From the NCBI GenBank assembly GCA_023229685.1, contig JALNYT010000003.1:294062-358061 (forward strand): a stretch of DNA of 64,000 nucleotides. The letters are read 5' to 3'. The position numbers were made by a program, and so were the translations under genes. Of the stretch, positions 9,360 through 17,992 are shown in pieces (position 1 is the stretch's first letter; each line of letters opens with the position of its first letter). The stretch comes from Sulfuritalea sp. (GTDB lineage Bacteria; Pseudomonadota; Gammaproteobacteria; Burkholderiales; Rhodocyclaceae). The notes beneath the pieces are model-generated. The model saw only the letters and a list, made by a program, of their open reading frames with translations, did not search any database and was not told the DNA's origin.

Positions 9360-10564
9360 AAGCGGTCCTGCTGATCGCCGCCATACTCTGCCTGGCGGCC
9401 CTGTCTGCGGTGGCCGCCGAGGACCATGCCGCCCTTGAGCAGCGCATGCGCCAGCAACTGGCCGAAAAGCCCGGCGATCTCGATGCGCGTTTACAGCTCG
9501 CCCGCGTGCTCAGTTGGCAGAACCGCCACACCGAAGCGCTGGCCGAGTACACCCGCCTGCTCGAGGCTCGCCCGGACAACGTCGATTTCCTGCTTGGATC
9601 GGCCCAGGCGCACCTCTGGCGCGGTGCGCCCGAGATGTCCCTGCCGCTGCTGCGCAAGGCACGGCTCCTGGCGCCGACCTACGAGGAGGTCTGGCGCACC
9701 CAGATCGAGGCCCTGCTGGCACTCGGCGACGCGGACCGGATGCGCCAGGCGCGGGTCATACGCGACGAAGCGCGCAGGCGCTTTCCGCAAAGCGAGTGGA
9801 CCGATGCCCGGCTCGATGGCTCCCCGCAGCCTGCGCCGGGCACCGCGCCGACGGCGCCGGCGGCCGCCGCCGCAGACCGGTACGAATGGGAGGCCGGTTT
9901 TTCCGATGAAGCGCTGTCGCGCGGACTGCCCGCCTGGCGCAGCCGCTATCTGGTCGGCGAATGGCACGGCCCCGACCGCAAGACCCTCTATGCCGGACTG
10001 CGCGAAACGGAGCGCTATGCCCTCCAGGATCGCGAAGCGCATTTCGGCGGCGTACTGCCGCTCAATGCCGATGCGCAACTCCAGCTCGAAGCCGGCTTCA
10101 GCGACACCCACCGCGTGCTGGCCGCGCGCTACGGCATGCTGCAACTGGAGTTCCGGCCCGCCTCAGGCTGGCTGCTGGGGGCAGGCTGGCGGCGCTCGGT
10201 TTACGACACCGGCCAGAGTCAGGTTCTCAATTTCAGCGTCGACCGCTATATCGGGGCGGAGCGCTTCAGCTACACGCTCTATGAAGGCGGCCCCGACGGC
10301 AACGGTCTGTCTCCCAGCCATCGCTTGCAGTGGGCGCATTACTACGGCGACCGGGACTGGGTCGGCCTGACCCTGGTACAGGGGCGCGAAACCGAGTACG
10401 GCCCCAATGGGGCCTTCCTCACTTCGCAGGTGAGCGGTGTGTCGCTTTCCGGCCGCCATGGCATCGCGTCCGACTGGGCACTCATCTGGGATGCGGGGAG
10501 CCTGCGGCAGGGAGATTTCTACACGCGCAGCGGGGTACGCCTTGGGCTACGCCACGCCTTCTGA
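9356..10564 (+). CDS. TPR/YaiO-type outer-membrane beta-barrel protein
   Basis: A protein of 402 residues with a signal peptide (residues 1-21, ending SAVAAED), a TPR-like helical region (about 25-150, with LARVLSWQNRHTEALAEYTRLLEARPDN), an Ala/Pro linker (about 158-172) and a C-terminal half of alternating amphipathic strands ending in RLGLRHAF, a terminal aromatic typical of outer-membrane barrels. This layout matches YaiO-family proteins, often found with polysaccharide synthases. Start is GTG 9356, overlapping the preceding TGA. The proposed role is export or guidance of a surface glycan. Confidence 0.8.
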   Translation: MKAVLLIAAILCLAALSAVAAEDHAALEQRMRQQLAEKPGDLDARLQLARVLSWQNRHTEALAEYTRLLEARPDNVDFLLGSAQAHLWRGAPEMSLPLLRKARLLAPTYEEVWRTQIEALLALGDADRMRQARVIRDEARRRFPQSEWTDARLDGSPQPAPGTAPTAPAAAAADRYEWEAGFSDEALSRGLPAWRSRYLVGEWHGPDRKTLYAGLRETERYALQDREAHFGGVLPLNADAQLQLEAGFSDTHRVLAARYGMLQLEFRPASGWLLGAGWRRSVYDTGQSQVLNFSVDRYIGAERFSYTLYEGGPDGNGLSPSHRLQWAHYYGDRDWVGLTLVQGRETEYGPNGAFLTSQVSGVSLSGRHGIASDWALIWDAGSLRQGDFYTRSGVRLGLRHAF

Positions 10565-10580
10565 TCCGCTGCTCCGGTTC

Positions 10581-11606
10581 ATGCTCTACAGCGGGTCGGT
10601 GGTGTTCGCGCTGACCATCGTTCTGCTGGTCGCGATCGCAGTCCTGCGTTACACGATAGACCGGCGCGAACGGCTGGAACACGACCTGGCGGAACGCTGG
10701 TATCCGGTGTTCTTCCATGCCGTCGAGGGCCTCCCGTTCGAGGCGCCGCGCATCTACGGTCGTGATCGTGAAATCATCATGCTGGCCTGGATCCAGTTCA
10801 CCGAGTCGATTCGCGGCGAGTCCCGCCGGCGGCTCCGCCAACTGGCCCTGGATCTCCAGCTCGAGAGCACGGCGCGCAAGTTGCTGACGCGAAGAAATGT
10901 CCGTCTGGAGCAGCTGGCCGTGGTTGCGCTCGGACGCATGCAATCCGTCGCTGCCTGGGATCAGTTGGTGGCACTTGCCGCCAACCCGCGGCCGGTGCTC
11001 TCGCTGCTGGCGGCGCGCAGCCTGTTGCAGATCAATCCCGCTCATGCCGTTCCGATCCTGCTGGACGGACTGATACGCCGCGAGGACTGGCCGCTGGTAA
11101 AGGTCGCCGCCATGCTCGGCGAGGTGCCGCCGGAAGTCCTCTCGCCGGCAATGATGATTGCGCTGCATGCGGTAACGCCACAGGGTGCGCCGCGCCTGCT
11201 GAGCCTGCTGGAGACCGCGCACCTTGGCGATACCTGGCCGATAGTGGCCCCGCTGCTGCGCGCCGACCAACCCACCGAGGTCATCGTTGCCGCGCTCAAG
11301 GCCTGCAGTGACCCGCGCGCCGTCGACCCGGTACGCTCGCTTGCCACTCACCCGCAGTGGATCGTCCGCGCCCAGGCTGCCGCCGCCCTTGGCCGCATAG
11401 GTGCCGCGGAAGACCGCCTGCGGCTGCAGGCCATGCTTGGCGATCCCGAATGGTGGGTACGCTACCGCGCCGGCATGGCCTTGGTGCAACTGCCTTTCGT
11501 CTCGCGCCGGCAATTGACGGATCTGTGCACGCAACTTGGCGACCGTTTCGCGGCCGACATGCTGAGGCAGGTTCTGGCAGAAACGGCTCCCGGAGTCGAG
11601 GCATGA
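10581..11606 (+). CDS. Membrane-anchored HEAT-repeat protein
   Basis: About 341 residues: one N-terminal membrane helix (about residues 4-26, GSVVFALTIVLLVAIAVLRY) followed by helical HEAT-like repeats over the rest, with SLLAARSLLQINPAHAVPILL and VRAQAAAALGRIGAAEDR as clear units. HEAT solenoids usually bind proteins, so it may scaffold the glycosyltransferase. I chose ATG 10581 because it starts just before the membrane helix; the frame is open upstream but inside the previous gene. Its TGA overlaps the next ATG (ATGA at 11603). Confidence 0.78.
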   Translation: MLYSGSVVFALTIVLLVAIAVLRYTIDRRERLEHDLAERWYPVFFHAVEGLPFEAPRIYGRDREIIMLAWIQFTESIRGESRRRLRQLALDLQLESTARKLLTRRNVRLEQLAVVALGRMQSVAAWDQLVALAANPRPVLSLLAARSLLQINPAHAVPILLDGLIRREDWPLVKVAAMLGEVPPEVLSPAMMIALHAVTPQGAPRLLSLLETAHLGDTWPIVAPLLRADQPTEVIVAALKACSDPRAVDPVRSLATHPQWIVRAQAAAALGRIGAAEDRLRLQAMLGDPEWWVRYRAGMALVQLPFVSRRQLTDLCTQLGDRFAADMLRQVLAETAPGVEA

Positions 11607-13042
11607 ACACCGGGCTCTGGATGATCCCAGCGAACGAATGGCTGGCGTCGCTGGAGTGGTTCTTCCTGTCCTACTTCATCCTGCTCAACGGCGGCTACAT
11701 CGCTCTCAATCTGCTCTCGCTGGTCAGCCTGAAACGCTATATAGACCGCCACAGCCTCGATCATCTGGCGCAAGCCCATACCGGTTTCGATCCGCCCATC
11801 AGCTTGCTGGTACCGGCCTACAACGAGGAAGCGACGATTGCCGCTTCGGTGCGCTCGCTGCTCCAGCTCGACTATCCCGAATTCGAGATCGTCGTCATCA
11901 ACGACGGCTCGAAGGATGGCACGCTGGCGGAGCTCAGCCGCGAATTCGCCTTGCAGCCGTATCCCGAAGCCTACCGGCGCCGCGTGCCCTGCCGGGAGAT
12001 AAGAGCCATCTACCGCTCGACGCGCCACGCCAATCTGCGTGTCATCGACAAGGCCAACGGCGGCAAGGCGGACGCCCTCAACGCCGGCATCAACGCCTCG
12101 CGCTATCCGCTGTTCTGCGCCGTCGATGCCGATTCGATCCTGCAGCGCGATTCGCTGTCGAAGGTAGTGCAGCCCTTCCTCGAAGACCCGCGCACGATCG
12201 CCACCGGCGGCACCATCCGGATCGCCAACGGCTGCCAGATCAGCGGCGGCTTCCTGGCCGAGGTGGGTTTGCCGAAGAATTTGCTGGCGCGGTTTCAGAT
12301 CATCGAGTATCTGCGTGCATTCCTCTTCGGCCGGCTCGGCTGGTCGCCGCTCAACGCCGTGCTGATCGTCTCCGGCGCTTTCGGTCTGTTCAGGAAGAGC
12401 GAGGTGGTGGACGCCGGCGGCTACCGGACCGACACCGTTGGCGAGGACATGGAGCTGATCGTCCGCCTGCACCGGATCAACCGCCTGCGCGGCACCCCCT
12501 ATCGCATCACTTACGTTCCCGACCCGATCTGCTGGACCGAGGCCCCGGAGACGCTCAAGGTGCTGCGCAGTCAGCGCACGCGCTGGCAGAGGGGCCTGGC
12601 CGAGAGCCTGACGATGAATTGGCGGCTGCTGTTCCATCCGCGCTCGGGGCCGGTCGGCTGGCTCGCATTTCCCTTCTTCATCCTCTTCGAGCTTCTCGGC
12701 CCGATTGTCGAGGTGTTCGGCTACGTGCTGATGATCGTCGGTACCATCCTCGGCATGTTCTCTTGGCAAGCCTTCCAGACCTTCATGTTCGTCGCCCTGA
12801 CTTTCGGCATGCTGCTGTCGGTGACGGCCTTGCTGCTGGAGGAAATGTCTTTCCGCCTGTATCCCAAACAGGGGCAACTCGCCTGGCTATTTCTGGTCGC
12901 CATCGCCGAGAACTTCGGCTACCGTCAACTGGTTGCCTTGTGGCGTCTGCAAGGAATGCTGCGCTGGATGGTCGGCGCCACGCAGCACTGGGGAGAAATG
13001 ACTCGTGCCGACACTTTGCGCAGCGACAGGACCCGCCCATGA
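11603..13042 (+). CDS. Processive family-2 glycosyltransferase (exopolysaccharide synthase type)
   Basis: Membrane polysaccharide polymerase of 479 residues. An N-terminal membrane helix (about 18-42) precedes the GT-A domain with LVPAYNEE, NDGS, DADS (catalytic acids), GEDME and the QRTRW (Q-x-x-R-W) motif of processive synthases. Three or four C-terminal membrane helices follow (about 355-445). This is the architecture of PgaC/IcaA and HasA-type synthases. The polymer cannot be deduced: no deacetylase, lyase or PgaD-like gene is adjacent. It overlaps both neighbours by ATGA. Confidence 0.88.
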   Translation: MNTGLWMIPANEWLASLEWFFLSYFILLNGGYIALNLLSLVSLKRYIDRHSLDHLAQAHTGFDPPISLLVPAYNEEATIAASVRSLLQLDYPEFEIVVINDGSKDGTLAELSREFALQPYPEAYRRRVPCREIRAIYRSTRHANLRVIDKANGGKADALNAGINASRYPLFCAVDADSILQRDSLSKVVQPFLEDPRTIATGGTIRIANGCQISGGFLAEVGLPKNLLARFQIIEYLRAFLFGRLGWSPLNAVLIVSGAFGLFRKSEVVDAGGYRTDTVGEDMELIVRLHRINRLRGTPYRITYVPDPICWTEAPETLKVLRSQRTRWQRGLAESLTMNWRLLFHPRSGPVGWLAFPFFILFELLGPIVEVFGYVLMIVGTILGMFSWQAFQTFMFVALTFGMLLSVTALLLEEMSFRLYPKQGQLAWLFLVAIAENFGYRQLVALWRLQGMLRWMVGATQHWGEMTRADTLRSDRTRP

Positions 13043-14220
13043 TTGAACCTGCGATACCCGACGACGAGCAGGAGCGGCTTGCCGCGCTGCAGGAACTGCG
13101 TATCCTCGACACTCCGGCCGAGGAGCGCTTCGATCGCATCACCCGCACCGCGCGCGACCTGTTCCGCGTGCCGATCGCCCTGATCTCGCTGGTCGATGCC
13201 CGCCGCCAGTGGTTCAAGTCGAGAACCGGCCTCGATGCCAGCGAAACGCCGCGCTCGGTCTCCTTTTGTGGCCACGCCATACTCGGCACCGACCCTCTGG
13301 TCGTCGAGGATGCCCTGGCCGACCTGCGCTTCGCCGATAACCCCCTGGTCACCGGCGATCGCGCCATCCGCTTTTACGCCGGCATGCCCTTATGCTCGCT
13401 CAGCGGCAGGAAGCTCGGCACGCTGTGCCTGATCGACCGCGTACCGCGGCGCTTCGGCGCCGACGATGAGCAGCGCCTGCGCGATCTTGCGGCCTGGGCG
13501 GAGAGTGAGCTGAATCTGTCCGCCGGCATCGAGTCTGCGCTGGCGGAAATGCGCGCCACCTTCGTGCGCCTGGTCAACCACGAACTGCGCACCCCCGTCA
13601 CCAGCATTGTCGGCGCGCTCGAACTGATCCGCGGCAGCATCGCCGCCGGTGACGACGTCGAGACCCTGACCGGCATTGCCATCGACGGCGCCCGACAGAT
13701 CAACCGCGTGGTCGATGACATCCTCGAGATCGCGGAGCTCGATGCCTGGCAACAGGACCTGACGCCGATCGACATTGAATTGCCGCTGTTTATCGACGCG
13801 GCAATCGAATTCTATGTAGCGACAGCGAGGCCGGTCCGCGCAACGATAACGGTGGAAGCGCCGCAAGGCACCTTCGTCCGCGCCGTCCCCAAGCCGCTGG
13901 ACCGGATACTGCGCTCCCTGGTGGACAACGCCCAGCGTTTCTCGCCGCCCGACACGGACATTGTCATCGCGGTCGCCGTGACCGAGTGCAACATGATTCG
14001 CATCAGCGTCACGGATCGCGGCCCCGGCATACCGGCCGAACACATTCCCCGATTGTTCCAACCTTTCCACCAGGTCGACGCGACGGACCGGCGCAGCCAC
14101 AGCGGCTTCGGTGTCAGTCTGGCCATCTGCCACCGGCTCGCCACGGCCATGGGCGGACGCCTCGGCTACGAACCGGTGGCAGGCGGTGGCAGCCGGTTTT
14201 TTCTCGATCTGCCGACCTGA
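13039..14220 (+). CDS. GAF-domain histidine kinase
   Basis: A soluble sensor kinase of 393 residues with an N-terminal GAF domain (about 25-155, including SFCGHAIL and FYAGMPL, a common kinase GAF signature), HisKA with H181 in VNHELRTP, and HATPase with VDNAQRF, DRGPGIP and GFGVSLAIC. There is no membrane segment, so it probably senses a cytoplasmic cue. Start ATG 13039 overlaps the glycosyltransferase stop. It is the terminal gene of the operon and the natural partner of the receiver at 8937. Confidence 0.9.
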   Translation: MIEPAIPDDEQERLAALQELRILDTPAEERFDRITRTARDLFRVPIALISLVDARRQWFKSRTGLDASETPRSVSFCGHAILGTDPLVVEDALADLRFADNPLVTGDRAIRFYAGMPLCSLSGRKLGTLCLIDRVPRRFGADDEQRLRDLAAWAESELNLSAGIESALAEMRATFVRLVNHELRTPVTSIVGALELIRGSIAAGDDVETLTGIAIDGARQINRVVDDILEIAELDAWQQDLTPIDIELPLFIDAAIEFYVATARPVRATITVEAPQGTFVRAVPKPLDRILRSLVDNAQRFSPPDTDIVIAVAVTECNMIRISVTDRGPGIPAEHIPRLFQPFHQVDATDRRSHSGFGVSLAICHRLATAMGGRLGYEPVAGGGSRFFLDLPT

Positions 14221-14264
14221 TCCGCCGGCGGCAATATTACTTTTGGACGGACACCGCCGTCCCA

Positions 14265-15794
14265 TCAGCACCGACTATCGCGGACGGCCGGCAAGGCGAA
14301 GCCGAATAAAGCGCCGGCATCCGGCTGGCCCTCGGCCCAAACCCTGCCGCCATGCATGGTGACGAAGCGCTTGACGATGGCGAGGCCAATGCCGGTGCCC
14401 TCGAATTGGCTGGCGTCGTGCAGACGCTGAAACGGGCCGAAGAGCTTCGCGATGTAGGTCGGATCGAAGCCGGCACCATTGTCCCGCACATGGTAGAGAA
14501 CTTCCGACTCGGTACTCTCGCCGCCGACCTCGATCACTGCCGGCGTGCGGCCCCGCGTGAACTTCAGGGCATTGGCCAGCAGGTTCTGCCAGACCTGACG
14601 CAAGGCCGCGATGTCGCCGCTGGCGCCTGGCAGTTCGGCCAGGCGCAACTCCACTGGACGATCCTGGCGCTGGGGCTCCAGTCCTTTCCAGACTTCGCGC
14701 ACCAGAGCGGTCATGTCGATCGGCGCGATCGTCATTTCGTGACGGCCTGCGCGTGAAAAAGCCAGGATGTCGCCGATCAGCCGCCCCATCCTGTTGGCAT
14801 TGTCGCTCACCACCTTGAGCAGCCGGCGGCCCTCATCGTCCAGGCGTGGCGCGTAGTCCTCGGCAAGGATGGCGACGAAGCCGTCGATCGCTCGCAGCGG
14901 CGCGCGCAGGTCATGGGAGACCGAGTAGCTGAAACTTTCCAGGTCGGCATGGGCCGTCTCGAGTTGCGCGGTGCGCTGCTGCACCCGCGCTTCAAGATCT
15001 TGGTTGAGGCGGCGAATTTCATCGTGAGCCTGACGAATCTGCAGCAGCGCGACGCTCCGATCCTCGACCGCCGCTTCCAGCTCGCGGTTCATGGTTTCCA
15101 GGCTGGCCTGGCGCTGCATCAGGCTTTGCCGCATCTCGTCGAGATTCCCGGCCAGTCCATGAATCTCGTCATCGCCCGCCGACAGTCGAGTCACCGGCAG
15201 CGTCAGCGGCCGCGCCAGGTCACCCGCGGCAAGCCGGCGGGCGTTATCGGTGATGCGTTCCAGCGGCTGGGTGATCATGCGCCGCACCAGCAGCAGGATC
15301 AGGGCGGCAACCAGCGTCGTCTTCAGCGCGTTGAGCAATAGTACGAACCACAGTCGCTCCCAGGTGCGCCGGATCGGCCCGTCCAGCGAGGCGCCGACCT
15401 CCAGGCGCCCGATGTCGAGCGTCTGGCCGCGGTATTCGTAGGTCAGCGGAAATTGCCGGATCAGGTCCTTCGAGCTCGGGCGTATGCCGCTGCTGGCGAA
15501 GGACTTGCCGCCGACGAGGACTTCGGCAAACTCGAAATCCGGCAACCGGTCGATGCCCTCGAGCAGTGTGTGCAGGCGCCCCGGATCGACCACCCAGACG
15601 TTCTGCACAATGCTTGGCAGATAGGCTTCCTCGATCTGCGTGAAGCGCTCGTGGATATAGCGGACGTCGCGCTCGAATTCCAGGTAGAGCTGGGCGGCGG
15701 TGATCAGCAGGGCAATCACTGAACTGGCGAGGACGATCAGGAAGGCCAAGCGGCCTGCCAGGCGGTGCCCGCCCAGGAAACTTTCCAGCGTCAT
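14265..15794 (-). CDS. Membrane sensor histidine kinase with HAMP and coiled coil
   Basis: A protein of 509 residues with membrane helix 1 (about 16-38), a periplasmic sensor loop (about 39-150), membrane helix 2 (about 151-172), HAMP (about 173-235), a coiled coil (about 235-290), HisKA (SYSVSHDLRAPLRAIDGF) and HATPase (NLLANALKFT, DNGAGFD, GTGIGLAIVKR). The SHDLRAPL form of the H-box is typical of phytochrome-like kinases. Its start overlaps the stop of the upstream solute-binding protein as ATGA. No response regulator is adjacent on this strand; the orphan receiver at 8937 is the nearest candidate but already has a kinase. Confidence 0.88.
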   Translation of the reverse strand: MTLESFLGGHRLAGRLAFLIVLASSVIALLITAAQLYLEFERDVRYIHERFTQIEEAYLPSIVQNVWVVDPGRLHTLLEGIDRLPDFEFAEVLVGGKSFASSGIRPSSKDLIRQFPLTYEYRGQTLDIGRLEVGASLDGPIRRTWERLWFVLLLNALKTTLVAALILLLVRRMITQPLERITDNARRLAAGDLARPLTLPVTRLSAGDDEIHGLAGNLDEMRQSLMQRQASLETMNRELEAAVEDRSVALLQIRQAHDEIRRLNQDLEARVQQRTAQLETAHADLESFSYSVSHDLRAPLRAIDGFVAILAEDYAPRLDDEGRRLLKVVSDNANRMGRLIGDILAFSRAGRHEMTIAPIDMTALVREVWKGLEPQRQDRPVELRLAELPGASGDIAALRQVWQNLLANALKFTRGRTPAVIEVGGESTESEVLYHVRDNGAGFDPTYIAKLFGPFQRLHDASQFEGTGIGLAIVKRFVTMHGGRVWAEGQPDAGALFGFALPAVRDSRC

Positions 15795-16549
15795 CGGCGT
15801 TCGAGTCGCGGCAGACTCTGCTCCTGAATACGCCGGTAGCTGCCGTCGGCCTTGGCCGCGCGCAGTGCCTCGGCAACTCGCCCGAGCAGATGCGCATGCT
15901 TCTTGTGCAGGTACATGAACATTTCGGTCGTCACCAGCGGCGGCAGCAGCAGCCGGGCGGGGATCTTCCGCTCGCGGACCATCCAGTTACCCTGCCAGCG
16001 TTCGAACAGGACGACGTCGGCACGGTCGTTTTCGAGCAGGGTGAATAACTGGTTGGCATCCTGCACCAAGGTCACCGCGGGACTCGAACGGAGTGGCGCT
16101 TCAAATACCTTCCAGCCGATGATGTAACCGACCTGGTAGGGCTTCAAGGTGTCGAAGCCGGTGGTCGCGAAGCGATGGCGGATCGAGTAGGCAACGAAGT
16201 CGTTGTCGATGATCTTTTCCTCGACCCGCAGCAGGTTGGGATAGTTTGCCTCCAGACCCTTGATGCGCATGGCCATGCCGTCATCGACCCCGTTGTCGGC
16301 GTTGATCATCGCCCGCTCCGATGCCGCGTAGCCGACGGCTTCGGCGTCGATCCCGATGCGGCGGAAGATCTCCGGCACCAGGAGGTCGAGGAACCCCTTG
16401 TGGTCTGGCTGGATGTAGGGTGCGCCGACCCCGGTGTTGATGCGGAGGACTTCGCCGGCGGCCGCCGGTGAACCAGCCAGGGCCCACAGCGCCGGCAGCA
16501 GCAGGCCAGCCAGCCGCAACCTGTAAAGTGCACTCAGTAGTAGGGTCAT
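15791..16549 (-). CDS. Periplasmic solute-binding protein, family 3 (sensor partner)
   Basis: A protein of 252 residues with a signal peptide (1-31, ending SPAAAGE) and a bacterial extracellular solute-binding family 3 fold (VLRINTGVGAPYIQPDHKG to IQEQSLPRLERR). No ABC permease or ATPase accompanies it. It overlaps the histidine kinase by 4 bp, so it probably feeds a ligand signal to that kinase rather than to a transporter (inference). No strong Shine-Dalgarno precedes ATG 16549. Confidence 0.78.
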   Translation of the reverse strand: MTLLLSALYRLRLAGLLLPALWALAGSPAAAGEVLRINTGVGAPYIQPDHKGFLDLLVPEIFRRIGIDAEAVGYAASERAMINADNGVDDGMAMRIKGLEANYPNLLRVEEKIIDNDFVAYSIRHRFATTGFDTLKPYQVGYIIGWKVFEAPLRSSPAVTLVQDANQLFTLLENDRADVVLFERWQGNWMVRERKIPARLLLPPLVTTEMFMYLHKKHAHLLGRVAEALRAAKADGSYRRIQEQSLPRLERR

Positions 16550-16597
16550 CTGTGCATTTTAAAACTGTTTCGATCCCTCCACCCTGCGGCGTGTAAC

Positions 16598-16706
16598 CGA
16601 CCGCAGTTGCCATGACGGCGACGTACAAGCCGGCGCGGGCGGGATGGCGATTTTCGGCAAGGCCCCGGGCGTGGGCCTCCTCCAGGACGTGATCGCGACA
16701 GATCAG
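16598..16706 (-). pseudogene. Decayed fragment of a cusA-type RND pump gene
   Basis: About 109 bp align without gaps to the 3' part of cusA near 23223-23331, with roughly four in five bases identical by hand. In the matching frame the fragment reads DHVLEEAHARGLAENRHP, against DHAWAEAQAKCLAENRRP in CusA. Both lie on the minus strand. It is too short to function, and similarity stops abruptly at both ends. Confidence 0.7.
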
Positions 16707-16717
16707 CCGGAAGGCAG

Positions 16718-17299
16718 TCAGCGATTGATATAGCTGGTGGCCTCGATGTGCCCGGGAACGATCTGCAGCACACGGCGATATGCGTCCTTGGCTTTTTCTG
16801 CCTTGCCGCTGGCGGCTTCGCCGCGCGCGAGATAAACCCATGCGGTGGCGTCGGACGGATAGCGTTCGGCAAGACGCGCGGCTTCTTCGGCCATCGGCTT
16901 CCATTGCTTTTGTGCCTCGAGAATTACCAGCAGGCGAACGCTCGCAACGTAGTGCCATGGCGCAGATCGCAGCACTTTTCGAGTCACGTCGGCAGCTTCT
17001 TTCCACTTCCATTGCGCCATCAGCGGCAAAGTCAGGCCGAGCGGCGCATCGAGCGAATTTGGATTCATCTGCTGGGCACGTTGGTACCCCGCAACCGACT
17101 CATCGAAGCGTCCGCCCAGGTAGAGCAGCCACGCGTGGCGCAACTGGGCGAATTCTCCGGCTTTGACGAAGGGTTCGATCTGCGCCGCGGCATCGAGATA
17201 TTTGCCCGAGGCTTCGAGTCGATAGGATTCGCTCCAGGGATCGGCGGCGGCGGCGGTCGATACGACGAAAGCAAACAGGAAGGGTAGAAGTATGCGCAT
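16718..17299 (-). CDS. Secreted TPR-repeat protein
   Basis: About 193 residues: a signal peptide (MRILLPFLFAFVVSTAAAAD) and then at least four TPR-like helix pairs (for example FDESVAGYQRAQQMNPNS and AEKAKDAYRRVLQIVPGH). Two ATGs are adjacent at 17302 and 17299; GGAGA lies best placed for the second. It follows the preceding gene by 11 bp and is probably the last gene of the PqqD/ATP-grasp operon. The role is unknown; a periplasmic scaffold is plausible. Confidence 0.75.
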   Translation of the reverse strand: MRILLPFLFAFVVSTAAAADPWSESYRLEASGKYLDAAAQIEPFVKAGEFAQLRHAWLLYLGGRFDESVAGYQRAQQMNPNSLDAPLGLTLPLMAQWKWKEAADVTRKVLRSAPWHYVASVRLLVILEAQKQWKPMAEEAARLAERYPSDATAWVYLARGEAASGKAEKAKDAYRRVLQIVPGHIEATSYINR

Positions 17300-17310
17300 C
17301 ATTGTCTCCA

Positions 17311-17979
17311 TTATTTTGCGGAAAAAACCTTCAGGTCGACCAATTCGTCGCGCCACTGGTCCCAGGTCGAGCCGCCGTACTGGGTGTCCCGATATTCCAT
17401 TTTCACCACGCGCTTCGCGTCAGGAGCGTACCAGTAGGTTTCATAAATTTGGCCGGTCCAAGAGGCCCCCGACGAAGTGGCGAAATAATGGCCGTGATGG
17501 ACTACCTTGAGCGTACGAAAGGTACCGGCCGGAACCGTGACGTTTTCCCAACCTTCGACCACTGCCGATTGCTGTATCGAGAGATCGGAAGCCAGTTGCG
17601 GGTGGTAGGTGTACTGAAACGACCACGTCTTGCCTGGATAGAGCGGAAACTGGAGTGGCACGTGCCGGCCTTCGGCCTTGGGATCGTAAAACGCCAGGGT
17701 TGAAGCGTCGAGGAACTCATAGGTAACGCTGTTGCGACGTCGCCCGTCCTGCGACGAAAGAATGGTCCACAACACGGTCAAGCTATCGCCGACGCCCCCG
17801 AGCAAATCCTCGCGGAAACGCTCGATCTCCTCGTTCTTCCACAAGTCCATGCGGCGGTAAGTCCAGTGTTCTCCGCTCAGCAGCATCGGCTTATCGACCT
17901 TGTCCTGCGCCATCACGGTCGCTGCTGCCAGTATGAAACAAAGCATCGCCGCACTGATGCCCGTCCGCAACAATCGCAT
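17311..17979 (-). CDS. Secreted protein of unknown function
   Basis: About 222 residues with a signal peptide (about 1-23, ending TVMAQD), followed by a beta-rich soluble domain with many Trp and Tyr residues (GEHWTYRRMD, FPLYPGKTWSFQYTY, IYETYWYAPDAKRVVKMEY). The end-on pattern of a lipid- or glycan-binding beta sandwich is suggestive, but I recognise no family. Start ATG 17979 has AAGGAG 6 nt upstream; it lies 13 bp after the fusion gene's stop, so co-transcription is very likely. Confidence 0.72.
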   Translation of the reverse strand: MRLLRTGISAAMLCFILAAATVMAQDKVDKPMLLSGEHWTYRRMDLWKNEEIERFREDLLGGVGDSLTVLWTILSSQDGRRRNSVTYEFLDASTLAFYDPKAEGRHVPLQFPLYPGKTWSFQYTYHPQLASDLSIQQSAVVEGWENVTVPAGTFRTLKVVHHGHYFATSSGASWTGQIYETYWYAPDAKRVVKMEYRDTQYGGSTWDQWRDELVDLKVFSAK

Positions 17980-17992
17980 CACCATCTCCTTG

